This document shows positions 1 through 10,300 of a stretch of DNA of 64,000 nucleotides, piece after piece. The translations under genes and the position numbers were made by a program. Under the pieces are notes generated by a model. It had not been told where the DNA came from. It did no database searches and saw nothing but the letters and a program-made list of their open reading frames with translations. Source of the DNA: Dicaeum eximium (Eukaryota; Chordata; Aves; Passeriformes; Dicaeidae); NCBI GenBank assembly GCA_013396995.1, contig VWZP01010358.1:1-64000 (forward strand), in the 5' to 3' direction. How positions within the stretch are numbered: position 1 is the stretch's first letter; each line of letters starts with the position of its first letter.

Positions 1-22
1 ATATATATATATATTAATATAT
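1..22. repeat. (AT)n microsatellite at window edge
   Basis: Alternating AT with one TTAA interruption. It is probably truncated by the window edge. Confidence 0.85.
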
Positions 23-487
23 AAAGTTTGTGGAGAAACAGTCATATGGAGGCTGGAGGCACTTAAAATATAAATCACATAAGACCACATGGCAATAAAT
101 AGAAGGTTTAATTTTACACCTACAAACAGACATCTTTTTCCCTGAAGTCAATATAGAAACTATTTACTAATTCTGGTTATGCCAACTGTGATAAACAAGT
201 GTCCACCCATTCCCCTCCTACCCCTTCCACCCTGATGCTTGTCTTCCTAATCAGTTGGGAAGGCTCAACCAAAAGCAGTGCTCCTTCAAGAGACAAAACC
301 AGACATTTGCATGAGCCTCTTGACAACCACTCAATACCACTAGTACTCTGCAACAGAAAATGAAAAAGCCAGCCAATTATATTCCTTTAGAGTTTGGAAT
401 ATATAGAGTTTTAAATACATATCATATTAATACGTAATCTTCTAGTGCGCAGATATAGGTGTTTGTGTGTCTATAAAACATACATTA
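23..487. other. Unannotated intronic stretch
   Basis: AT-rich single-copy-looking sequence with no exon, repeat or RNA gene that I can support. It ends where the CR1 3' tail begins. Confidence 0.5.
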
Positions 488-2360
488 TCACAGAATCACT
501 TGGGTTGAAAAGACTTCCTGGATCATCAAATCCAGTCTTTGACCAATCACCACTTTGTCGAAGAAACAGGAGTACTGAGTGCCACACTGTCATTTCTTGA
601 ATATACCTCCAAGGATGGTGATTCCACCATGTCTCTGGGCAGCCCATTCCAATGTCTAATCACCCTTCTGTGAAGTGATTCTTCCCAATGTCCAGGTGGA
701 AGCTCCCCAGTTGCAGTTTGAGGACATTTACTTTCATCCTGTCCCTTGTTAGGTGGGAGAAGGGGATGACCCTCATTCCACTGCAACCTCCATTCAGACA
801 GTTTTAGAGAGCAGTAAGGTCATCTGAGCCTCTTTTTCTCCAGGCTGTAATACACCCAGATTCCTCACCTGCTCCTCAAAGAACTTAATCTCCTTCCCCA
901 GCTCCACTCCCTTCTCTGGCACTTCAATGTCTCTCTTGCAGTGAGGGACCCAGAACTGGACAGAGGATTTGAGATGGAGCCCCACTAGTGCAGGCACAGA
1001 GGGATGGTCACTGCCCTGGTCCCACTGCCCCACTGTTGCTGACACAGGCCAGGATGCCCTTGGCCTTCTTGGCCACCTGGGCACAGCTGGCTCTGTTCAG
1101 CTGCTGTTGACTGGCATCCTCAGGTCCTTTCCACCAGGCAGCTCCCCAGACACTTTTCCCCAGCCCATAACAGAGGTTGTTGTGACGCAAGAGCAGGACC
1201 TGGCACTCGGGCTTGTTGAACCTCATACAAGTGGCCTTGGCCTATCAATCCAGCCTGTCCAGACCCCATTCAGAGCCTTTCCCGCTCTCCAGCAGATCAA
1301 CACTCTAATCTAACTTAGTCTCATCCATTACCTTATGGAGGGTGCAATTGATCTCCTCACCCAGATCATCAGTGAAGATATTAACAGAACTGGGCCCAAC
1401 ACTGATCCTGGGGAGACACTACCAGTGACCAGAGGCCAGCTGGATCCAGCACTGTTCACCACCATTCTCTGGGCCCAGCCACCCAAACAGTTCTTAATCC
1501 AGCCAAGAGTGCTCCTGTCTAAGCCACGGGCTGCCAGGTTTTCCAGGAGAGTGCTGTGGGAGACAGTGTCAAAGCCTTTGCTGAAGTCCAGGTAAATACA
1601 CCCACATTCACATCTACTTTCCTTCATTCACTAGGCAGGTCACCTGCTCATGAAATGAGCTCAGGCTGGTCAGGCAGGACGTGCCATTCCTGAACCCCTG
1701 CTGGCTGTGCCTGATCCCTGCCCTGTATCCTGTATGTGCTCTGTGATCACATTCAGGATGATCTTCTCCATGATGTTCTCTGGCACTGAGGTCTGGCTCA
1801 CAGGCCTGTACTTCCCTGCATCCATTTTCCTGCCCTTCTTGTGGATGGACATCACATTAGCCAACTTCCAAATCACCTGGGACCTTCCCAGTTAGACAGG
1901 ACTGATGCTCAGTGATGCAGAGCAGCTTGGCAAGCTCCTTCTCCAGCTCCCTCAGCACCCTGGGATGAATCCCACCTGGTCCCATGGACTTGTGAGTGTC
2001 TGAGTGGCTCAGCAGGTCACTGTCTCCCTCCTCCTGGATGGCACAGGGTCTGTTCTGCTCTCTGTCCCTGTGTGCCAGCTCAGGGGCTGGTTTCCTGAGG
2101 ATAAACAGGCCTTACTGTTGAGGACTGAGGCAAAGAAAGCATCTGAGCCTTTTCCTCATCCTTGGTTCCAGTGTTTGCCTCTGCATCCACTAAAGGATGG
2201 AGATTTTCACTGGCCCCATTTTTGTTGTTGATGTATTTATAAAAACACTTTCCATTATCTTCCACAGCAACAGCCAGATTGAATTTCTGATTTTCTCTCT
2301 GCATTACCAGCAATATCCTTGTATTCTTCCTGAGTTGTCTGTCCCTTCTTCCCAATGTGT
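488..2360 (-). mobile_element. CR1 LINE, 5'-truncated, ORF2 relic
   Basis: Chicken-repeat-1 non-LTR retrotransposon in minus orientation. The 3' terminus near 488 shows the reverse complement of the CR1 tail (CACAGAATCAC, then a GGATCATC-like stretch). Going upstream on the minus strand, ORF2 relics appear in order: the C-terminal RHWNGLPRDMVESPSLEV motif (about 615-700), the thumb-region AQVAKKAKGILAC stretch (about 1030-1090), reverse-transcriptase motif B as GSVLGPVL (about 1360-1400), motif A in the form YLDFSKGFDTVSHS (about 1550-1600), and the fingers-region WKLANV...KKGRK...YRPVS stretch (about 1780-1870). The FADD catalytic motif region near 1320 is corrupted and several stops and frameshifts are present, so the copy is dead. 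The 5' end fades into a TA-rich repeat near 2360. Only about 1.9 kb of a 4-5 kb element survives, the usual 5' truncation. It was spliced out with the CAMK4 intron if transcribed. Confidence 0.92.
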
Positions 2361-2400
2361 ATGTGTACATATATATATATATGTATATATGTGTGTGCCT
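2356..2400. repeat. (TG/TA)n microsatellite
   Basis: Mixed TGTATG/ATATAT/GTGTG alternation at the 5' truncation point of the CR1 copy. Confidence 0.8.
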
Positions 2401-5400
2401 ACATGTATATGTACAAGCATTAATGCAATTGAGACTTTTTAGATAGGCCTTATGGACCATTATAGTCTCCTTCAGACCCAAACTCCAGATATCCAACCCC
2501 AATTATTCACAAGGGAAACCCATTACCTTTACATTTGCTCACTCTCCTTTCTGATCCATGGACATAAAGTGTATGTTGTACTCAAATTTTCTAACTTATC
2601 TTGTACTTAGAGCACACAATTGGATTAATCCCAGCCCAACTATTTCCAGAGTATATATTGCTTGAAAGCTGTTGCTCTATTTCAGATCTGAGAAAAAATT
2701 GATGGGTCTGGATATTTTTCTGATTTTTAATATCAACCAGTCTGCAAGAAGAATGTTGCTTCATATATACTGATTTTGATAAAAGCGCTGCACAAGTATT
2801 ATTTAAGAATCACAAACTCTGTGAGGAACGATGCCCGCACATAAAAAAGAAGGAAATCAAAATGAAAATTCTCCTAAAGAGAATATACTTGTACGTTTCA
2901 TTGACTGAGACAGACAGGGTCTAATATTTATAATACTTAATTGCTCTCAGGGGACACCACTTATTAATTAGAACTTAGAAATAATAACCAGGCTTCCTTC
3001 AAAGCATTGCTGAGGAGCAAATCAAATAAATTTTATCTCATTTTTATGGGTGAAACCAAAAGAAATGTTGGGGATATGCCAGGGCCCAGGCTACAGACAA
3101 CCCAGCTCAGAATCCCATTCTCCTTTCAGCAGAGCATGCTGCTCTATTGCAATGGCAGCTCCAAAATTACTTCAGTTGCAGTAGTTAGTGCCTGGGAGAC
3201 TTCTAATGTCGGCAGGCACTCGGTGTCTTAGTTTAGAAACCATGTAGCAGAGTCCATCTGTTCTCATCACTATTTTTAAAGCAACTTGTCCAGACTCAGG
3301 TAGGAAATTTAAGGCGGAGGTGGATCTAATTTCTTGGAAGGCATTCACCTACCCAGATTCTGAGATAATCTCCAGGCTGCTTAGCTTCCTCAAAACACAC
3401 CAAAAGGTGGAAAAGCAGATGAGAGACTTCATATAAAAAATACCACATATATATGTTTGCTTCCTTAGAGAACTGCATTCTTCCTAAATGATCCACATGC
3501 TATATGCTGTTTGCAGCAATAACCATTCCAGAATGACTGGTTGTAAATACCACATAATTTTTAAGTCTCAGTTTAAGAGTAGCAAGAATAATTTTTGTAA
3601 AGCATCCTAAAGATACTTCACTTTTCTGTAGCACTGAGTCATCAAGGAGAAGTAAAATGCATAGTGAAAAGCAAAACAATCTCATATTTGCAATTGCAAG
3701 TGTAAAAGTTCATCACAGTACTCTGCTCATTTGATGACTTTTTCTGAAGTGCTATGTGATCTACTTTTGTTTCTTTCTTGCTTCATGAAATAGATTTCCC
3801 CCCCAAAGAAATTGCATGGTTCATATCTTTGCATTTACCACCTGTGTGGAATTTAAGAAACCTGCTAAACATAGCAAATTTGCATGCAATACATTTCAGT
3901 TATGCTCAGGAACTAAGCACCAAGGCTGCATGAGGAAATCACAGGCAATATTTCTGTATGCTTATTCATCTGACCCATAGGTGTTGGGTTTTAAACATTT
4001 TTTCTGTAGCTCTTAGGAACCATTACAAATTTTATTTCTTATATATTATTGGAGAGTATCTCTCCTGCTAATTTAAAAGACAATTTTTCTTTGGACCTCT
4101 TTAACCCTTTCGACAATTGTCTTTTAGCAGCTCTAGAAGCTAAAGTTCTAACTTGCCTCTTATTTTCCCAACTTTGACATTAAGAAACATCAGGTGTAAG
4201 AACCAGAGGTGTTCTTTGAAGTAAATTTTATTCACCATAAGTGTAATTAAAGGATTTGAAACTACTCCTAAACCTGGGCTGAATTTGACAAAACTAAAAT
4301 CAACACAAAATGGAAGCATTCTGCTTCAATAATTTTGAAGCAGTAAAGCCCCTTTTTTCCTCCTTCCTTTGAAATTGTAGAAAATCTGTATTAATGGTTA
4401 AGAATTATTAAACCTCGCAACTGAAATACAATATTATGAACGTTTTCTTTTATTTTAGTCACACAGAAAAGTTTGTAAAATGTTCTGTTCTGTTTCTCCT
4501 TGATGGTTTAACTAGCAATAAAAAAAACCCTAAACCTCAGATGGAACCACCCACAGCCCCCATACCCCCTTAGAAATTAGCAAATAATCTACTTCTATTT
4601 TATAAAACAAGACAGTAAAAAAAACAATAGTTGCAGAACCTCCTAGGAACTCAAAACCTTGTACAAGCATGTATTCTCAGAACTGGATGATAGGTCTTGA
4701 CCAACATTTTATTTGCTCTTAAATGAGAATGTATTAATCATGCAAAATGAAAAATTACTCATTCTGTTTAAATGAAAAAAACACTGATGGCTATTTTATG
4801 TTTCTTGCAGTCTGTTCCTAGTGGAGTACTTTAATCCTAAAGGATCATATGTTCTTACCTAAGCTGTTCCCATGGGATGAAAGCAATCATTTCTAATGCT
4901 TTACTTCAAATTACAGCATTTCAGTGATCATCACCCAGAAATCTGCAGCTGCCCATCAGCCACCAGCTTCCTAATCACACATCACTTCTTATCACTTCCA
5001 GAGCAATCTGGACCAACCTATCCCTGTCACTCACCCTGTTTTAGAGACCTTTTCCTTAGAGGGTCAGTCTTGTTTGAAGCAGCAGAATGTTTCCATTCAG
5101 TCAGTCAGTTTGAATGGAAAAATCAAGAGTATTTGCTCTTTTGTCATCTTCATTCGTCTTCTAATTTCATGTGCTCTTCAGAGCTCCCTGACGTACATTT
5201 ATGAAGGGAATTGAAGACATGTGACTCTACCAAAAACAGTCACAGGCTTTTCTTCTTTTCCTCCCATCCCTTTTCCTCCACTACTGAACAGCCATCCCTT
5301 TTTCTAATTGTTTTCAAAAAGCCAACAGGAAACTTAAGCTGATCAACATTTTAGTACATAACTTGGCTCACACAAGGTTATTTTTTATAGTGAGATACTC

Positions 5401-7039
5401 TGAGCAAAGATCAGACCTCCTGCTGTAGGAGCACTCTAACACAAATAGCTCAGTCCCTGTGATATAATTGCATCTCCAAATTGGACAGACACAAGCAGAG
5501 GCACATCCTTAAAGCATTGTGTCCCATTTTTTCATTTATACAGAAAAGCTCAGTTGGGTAAGAGGATTACTTGTTTTCATAGCAAGACATCCCAAAGTGC
5601 ATGAACTACACTGGGAGCAACTCAGCTCTGCGAACTGCTTAACCACACTGCTAATATAACCAAGGCTGCATTGTCAAGCTTATGTACTATTGCTGATGTA
5701 AAAACAACTTACATAACTATAGTCTTTTCCTTCACTGCCATTAAAAAAAAAAATCAAACCTGTGGTAACGTAAGTCTACTAAAGTCAAAACTGACTAGTT
5801 TCAGACACAGAAAAATAGATCTAGCATAAATGCATAAATGTGACAATTGTAAACATGAATTAATTTCTATGATGGCAAAAATACAAAAGGCAGAGAAATA
5901 TTTTTAAGAAATATAGTTCTTCCTAGGGCATTTCAGAATGAGAATTACAGAACAGTATACTCCTAAAACATTATGGGAATCACTGACATAGTGAATAGAT
6001 GAAACCTCAAAAATTCTCTGTCCTTCCATAGGAACAGCAGACCATAATGCACTTGTTCTGCTTCTTCCAGTGTACCAGATGCAAATTCAAAAGCAGCACA
6101 CACAATTGAATCTTTGAGCCAGTTTAAACTTTGGCTTACATTCAAAGACAACAAATTAATGCCAACATTTCACTTATGTGAGACTCACTCATTGCATCTT
6201 GCACTGAGACCACCAGTGCAATCACCATTTGGACATGTTTATGCCTACCCACCCATCCTTGTATTTCTACATGAACTATATTCTATATTTCTAGCATTCC
6301 TGAACATTATAGAATAATGAATGTTCTAACACTGCAATAAACTGAATCAAAACCATTCATAAAAAAATATCATGTGCATGCATCAAAGCTTGCTTGCTTT
6401 CTCTCAGACTTCTCTTTCCATCCTAGGAATATGAACTGCTCTGCCCCACGTCCCACAATGACTTTCTGCATGAAGTCCCTCAGTCCACAACTTGCCTTTC
6501 TTCTCTTAGTCTCTCTTCTGGCTTTCACCATCTATTTTTCAGAACACACAAAAATAGCTGTAGTATAAGTGTGGCATATATGGGGCTCTAAAAAGAAATT
6601 ATCAACTGGTTCTGTAGCAATTTCGTAGTGGTAAAAAAAACCCTGCAAATATTTAATTTTACTTGGGTTTGAGTTGGTATTTTAATCAGTTTCTGAAAAA
6701 AGATGAACTGTGTCATGGCATTTTTTTAGCAAAACAATGTATTAAATCAAAGAAAAAACACTGAATATTTAAATTTTTCAAGCTGTCTTTTTTTAGTGTT
6801 TTATTGAAAGAAAAAGACATATTTTTTCTAAAAGTTTTTTTCCAAATCCAAGTGTATACAGACAACACCAGCTTAAGGTACAAGCCAGATTTGTGGGGAT
6901 AAGGCATTCCCACTACTGTACCATTTCTTCTAACAGCTGTTTTAGTGATGAGAAGCCAAAGCTCACTCACGGAAAATACAAATTTAGCGGCTTACAATCC
7001 TAAATCTAGCACATTTTCCCCACATGAATAAACTGCACC
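2401..7039. other. Intronic sequence, no recognised feature
   Basis: About 4.6 kb of AT-rich sequence. Open frames here are short and show no family motif in either strand. No CR1 tail, LTR, tRNA or splice-flanked exon was recognised. Confidence 0.5.
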
Positions 7040-7083
7040 AAAAAAAAAAAAAAAGGAAAAAAAAAAAAAAAAAGAAAAAAAAA

Positions 7084-7115
<32 letters not shown>

Positions 7116-7164
7116 AAAAAGGAAAAAAGAAAGAAAGAAAGAAAGAAAGAAAGAAAAAAAAAAG
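7040..7164. repeat. Long poly-A / (GAAA)n tract
   Basis: A 125-bp run of A with scattered G, ending in seven GAAA units, on the plus strand. On the CAMK4 sense strand it is a T/C tract starting about 54 bp after the donor site of the 7224-7302 exon. Long homopolymers produce the spurious Lys-rich and Phe-rich open frames seen here on both strands. Confidence 0.95.
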
Positions 7165-7223
7165 CCCAGAGAAAATCCCAAACATATTCCAAAGCAAAGC
7201 AAAACAAAACAAAAATGACTTAC

Positions 7224-7302
7224 TGTCTTCTTCAACATTTTGACGGCGTAAGGTTTCTGGGTCCCTTTCTGCCTGCATCTGTAGACAATGGATGTAGCCC
7301 CA
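7224..7302 (-). CDS. CAMK4: CAMK4 coding exon (kinase-domain N-lobe)
   Basis: Internal exon of calcium/calmodulin-dependent protein kinase IV, a nuclear and cytoplasmic Ser/Thr kinase activated by Ca2+/calmodulin and CaMKK that phosphorylates factors such as CREB. Read on the minus strand, a split codon is followed by 26 codons containing GATSIVYRC, then QKGTQKPYAVK, then LKKT. This covers the end of the glycine-rich loop through the conserved ATP-anchoring lysine (the K of AVK, equivalent to the VAIK lysine). The acceptor is TAG just above 7302 and the donor is GTAAGT at 7223-7218, so the exon is phase 2 in, phase 0 out. A split Arg codon CG|T restores the family's Arg-Gly pair. The reading frame is intact, and correct splice sites on both sides argue against a processed pseudogene. 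As I recall the mammalian protein, two positions differ (YRCR for YRCK, AVKM for ALKV), both conservative. Neighbouring coding exons are not seen in the window. Assignment to another CaM kinase is very unlikely because the loop and QKGTQKPYA stretch are CAMK4-specific. Confidence 0.93.
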
Positions 7303-7332
7303 CTACATTTAAAATAATAAAAAAAAAAAAAA
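7303..7332 (-). promoter_or_regulatory. 3' splice site and polypyrimidine tract of the CAMK4 exon
   Basis: On the minus strand a run of 14 T (plus strand A-run 7319-7332) leads through an AT-rich stretch to TAG immediately before the exon. This is a recognisable acceptor with a U-rich tract. The tract is separated from the AG by about 14 AT-rich bases. Confidence 0.75.
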
Positions 7333-10300
7333 GGAAGAATAGTTGGGTTGTACATACAACTCTTCGAATCTGTCAATAAACAGAGTTGCCTACATTTTCT
7401 ACTCCTCCCAGTTTGGGCAAAACTATCTCACTTTTCCCCACAGATGCAATAAACCCTCCCCCCCAAAACCCGAGACGTGTCAAAACCCCTCTGTGTTTAA
7501 CCAGAGAACTTCAGCAGTTACTCAGCCAACAGAAGTTGCAAGAGCTTAACATCCTTCTTGGCCACCCCTTCTCTGTCTCATGGCAATCCCTGGATGTTTC
7601 CTCGGATAATCAAGTGAACACATCTTGCCTTTGTTAAGGCAACACATTTGCAACCATAAGTTACATTGTGGGAATCTTTTCACTAGTTGTTGATGACAGC
7701 AATGGTGAGATAGAAAATTGTTGTGCTGCTCCTTGCCCACTGGACCAAAAAGTCAAATTTGGCACCAAACGGAGGAGGCAGCACTTTAGGTTAATTCAGT
7801 GTAAACTGGTGGGACTTGTTCACAACAAAAGTGGACTGGGTTTACATCTTCTGTTTGCCTTCAAGGTGTAATTACTTGAATGTGTAAAGTCTGAGCACTC
7901 ATAACATAAAATTATAGCTCTGCTGGATGGAAGGCGCTTCTCTGAGTGGGTAGTTGGGGTAGATGCTCTCCAGAGGGAGGCTCAACTTGCTGTGCTTTAC
8001 TTGTCACTGTCAAGGAAGGGCCCTGTACAGCATTAATTACTTAAAGAGAGGTGAAACCTCTGGCAAACTCATACTGGTTACAAACCACTCAGATACCTTT
8101 GTATTCTACCCAAAATGGATGCACTGAAGCACCATCACTGAATTTTGGAAACTTCCTGCCCTCAGACCCACTCCAAGACTCAGCACTTCTAAGTAGCTGC
8201 ATATTTTTAAGGCAGAGGAACTGCAGTTATCATATATGACCATCTGAACAACCATTGCAGAACTGCATCACTCTGCAGTGAGCAAATTCTCATGCATACC
8301 TCTAAACCAGGAGAAACCCATCTCACTGTGGATACAGGAGATAAGCAGAAGCTGCACAATGACAGCAGCAGCTTTCTTTTAAACAAAAAGCTGTGCTTGA
8401 CTGTAGGAATAAAGCTGTGGCACAAGGCTCATTATTTTAGGTGCTGTACAAAACTGCCATGGGTGCCCTGCTCTTCTCCCTCCTCAGCATGGGCCAGACA
8501 GGTGCAATACAAGCCTCTGGGTAGGCACATCCCTATTTTCATAAGTACATGAGTGAGCACAAGAACTGGCATTTGATTGAGAAGATTTATTTCAGAAAGA
8601 CCTCTTCATAAGGAAGGGTCACCTGTGGCAAGGGTTACGCAGCTCAGTCATCTGAGGGCTTCTCTGCACCACATATAAATTAATCTTCACTTCATCTCAA
8701 ATGCTAAAATGATTTGTCTCTCTTAAAAGTATATTGATAAAGGTGTGGGAGTACTGAGAGCTTCAGTGACTCCCAGAATCATTACATGAATTTAATTAGA
8801 TCTCGTCTCCTTGGCCAAGTCTCCAAAGATTCTATTTAGCAAGAAGAAAAAATATATCATGTTTAGAAACCCCTCACATCTTTTAAATACAACAAAAACT
8901 GTTAAAAGATGGAATTCTAAGAACATGCTGTGATATGGTTTATATCTCCAGTATTTCACTGCAGGATTGCAACAGGGAAGTCCGTGCATAAACTGCAAAT
9001 CACTCCTGTACCCTGCTTCATCTACACAGAGTACAGTATAAACATTAAACTCATTAGTTTACATATGTTCTTACAAAGCAGGCAGCAAACTTTCTAGAAA
9101 TTGCTGTATTTGGGTGAAGGTAGAATTAGATAAGCTATCCAGCTGACAATCCAAATAAATAGATGATCATTCCTGTGCAAATCTCTTGGTGTTCACTGCT
9201 GCTGTGGCAATGGAGGGCAGTCCCTGTCTCTCAGTAAAGCTACTTCAGTATTTGCATTACCAGTTTGCAATGTGGCGCTGCAAAGTCCTCCATGTAAGTA
9301 AGAGCCTAGCCACTAGAACACCCCAGATTATTAACTGGCTTAGTGATGAGCTGGACATCTGCACCAGAAAGGATAGATAGCACCACATCACCTTTTACAG
9401 TACATTTGACTGTGCCCAAATCTGGAAGACAGCAGGATAATGCTTGAAAGAGGTGTTAAGACAGCCCAGAGAGAGAATCCAGTTGAGCAGTTTGACATCA
9501 GGCTCATTAGTCAATATTTAAAACACAAAGGTGATACTTTGGGAATTATTCTCTATTGTACAGATTTCTGCATATTCCTGGAGTCCTAATTTGGTGTAAA
9601 ATTGATGACAAGGTATTGCAAGACTTGGGAACACAGAAAGATTTTGCTTTTGATTTACATGGCTTTGCCAAACTCTGACATACATACTCTCACCAGCTAG
9701 GAGAGAAAACACCTAACATTAGCTGACAACCAACACTGCTTTCCTCTTCCATGGCAGAAACCAGCACAGGAAATCAGGAACAGGATGCCAACCTGCTTAN
9801 GTAACAGGATATCTTTGCTTCTTCAAGTTTAAAAAACAACAAAAAAAGTTAGTGGGGGGGGGGAGTGGTGCAAGCAGAAATCAGCCTATGGATCTTAATG
9901 TAAATGTGCAAACACAACTGCCTCATGCAAATCAGGGTGGTTTGCTTTGCTTCTTATTTTGGCTTCCTGCTGGAGCTTGCTGCTGAAGCTTTCTGCTGAA
10001 TCAGCACATCCAGCTTTCCTGAGACTGTGTGACTTGGAAGGGCACCAACTGGAGCAATCCAAGCTTTCCGCACCGAAGAGCAGTGGGAAGATTCAGTTGC
10101 AAGGCTCTCACGTGAAGCTCAAACGCTCAGAGAGCTGCTAATTGTAACCTCTTGCCCCTACCCTAAGTTTTTGCAACATCAAACCTTGACTGCCATCATC
10201 CGGCCTCTCAGAACCTCCTCTCGAATTCGCATCAACTGAAAGCTTCATTGATACATTTGGTCAGAGTACACATATGTACAGAAACCAGGAATCCTCCTGG

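Larger units (their letters stand above)
1..7223 (-). other. CAMK4: CAMK4 intron downstream of the 7224-7302 exon (partial)
   Basis: Inferred intron, running from the GTAAGT donor to the left window edge in minus-strand sense. I looked for the next kinase exon (the segment with the RTEIG and SHPNI motifs) in reverse complement and did not find it, so the intron probably continues beyond the window. It contains the 488-2360 CR1 and the 7040-7164 A-rich tract. The rest is unremarkable AT-rich sequence. Confidence 0.7.

Noticed and set aside
6984..7376. 130-codon minus-strand frame covering the kinase motif and a long Phe-rich tail
   Set aside because: Only the 79-bp exon inside it is coding; the Phe-rich tail is translation of the intronic T tract past the donor site.
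9800..9800. Single ambiguous base
   Set aside because: An unresolved base call in the assembly, with no structural meaning.
9947..10141. 64-codon plus-strand frame beginning with a hydrophobic, signal-like stretch
   Set aside because: Short, antisense to CAMK4, no family resemblance; hydrophobic starts are common in T-rich DNA.
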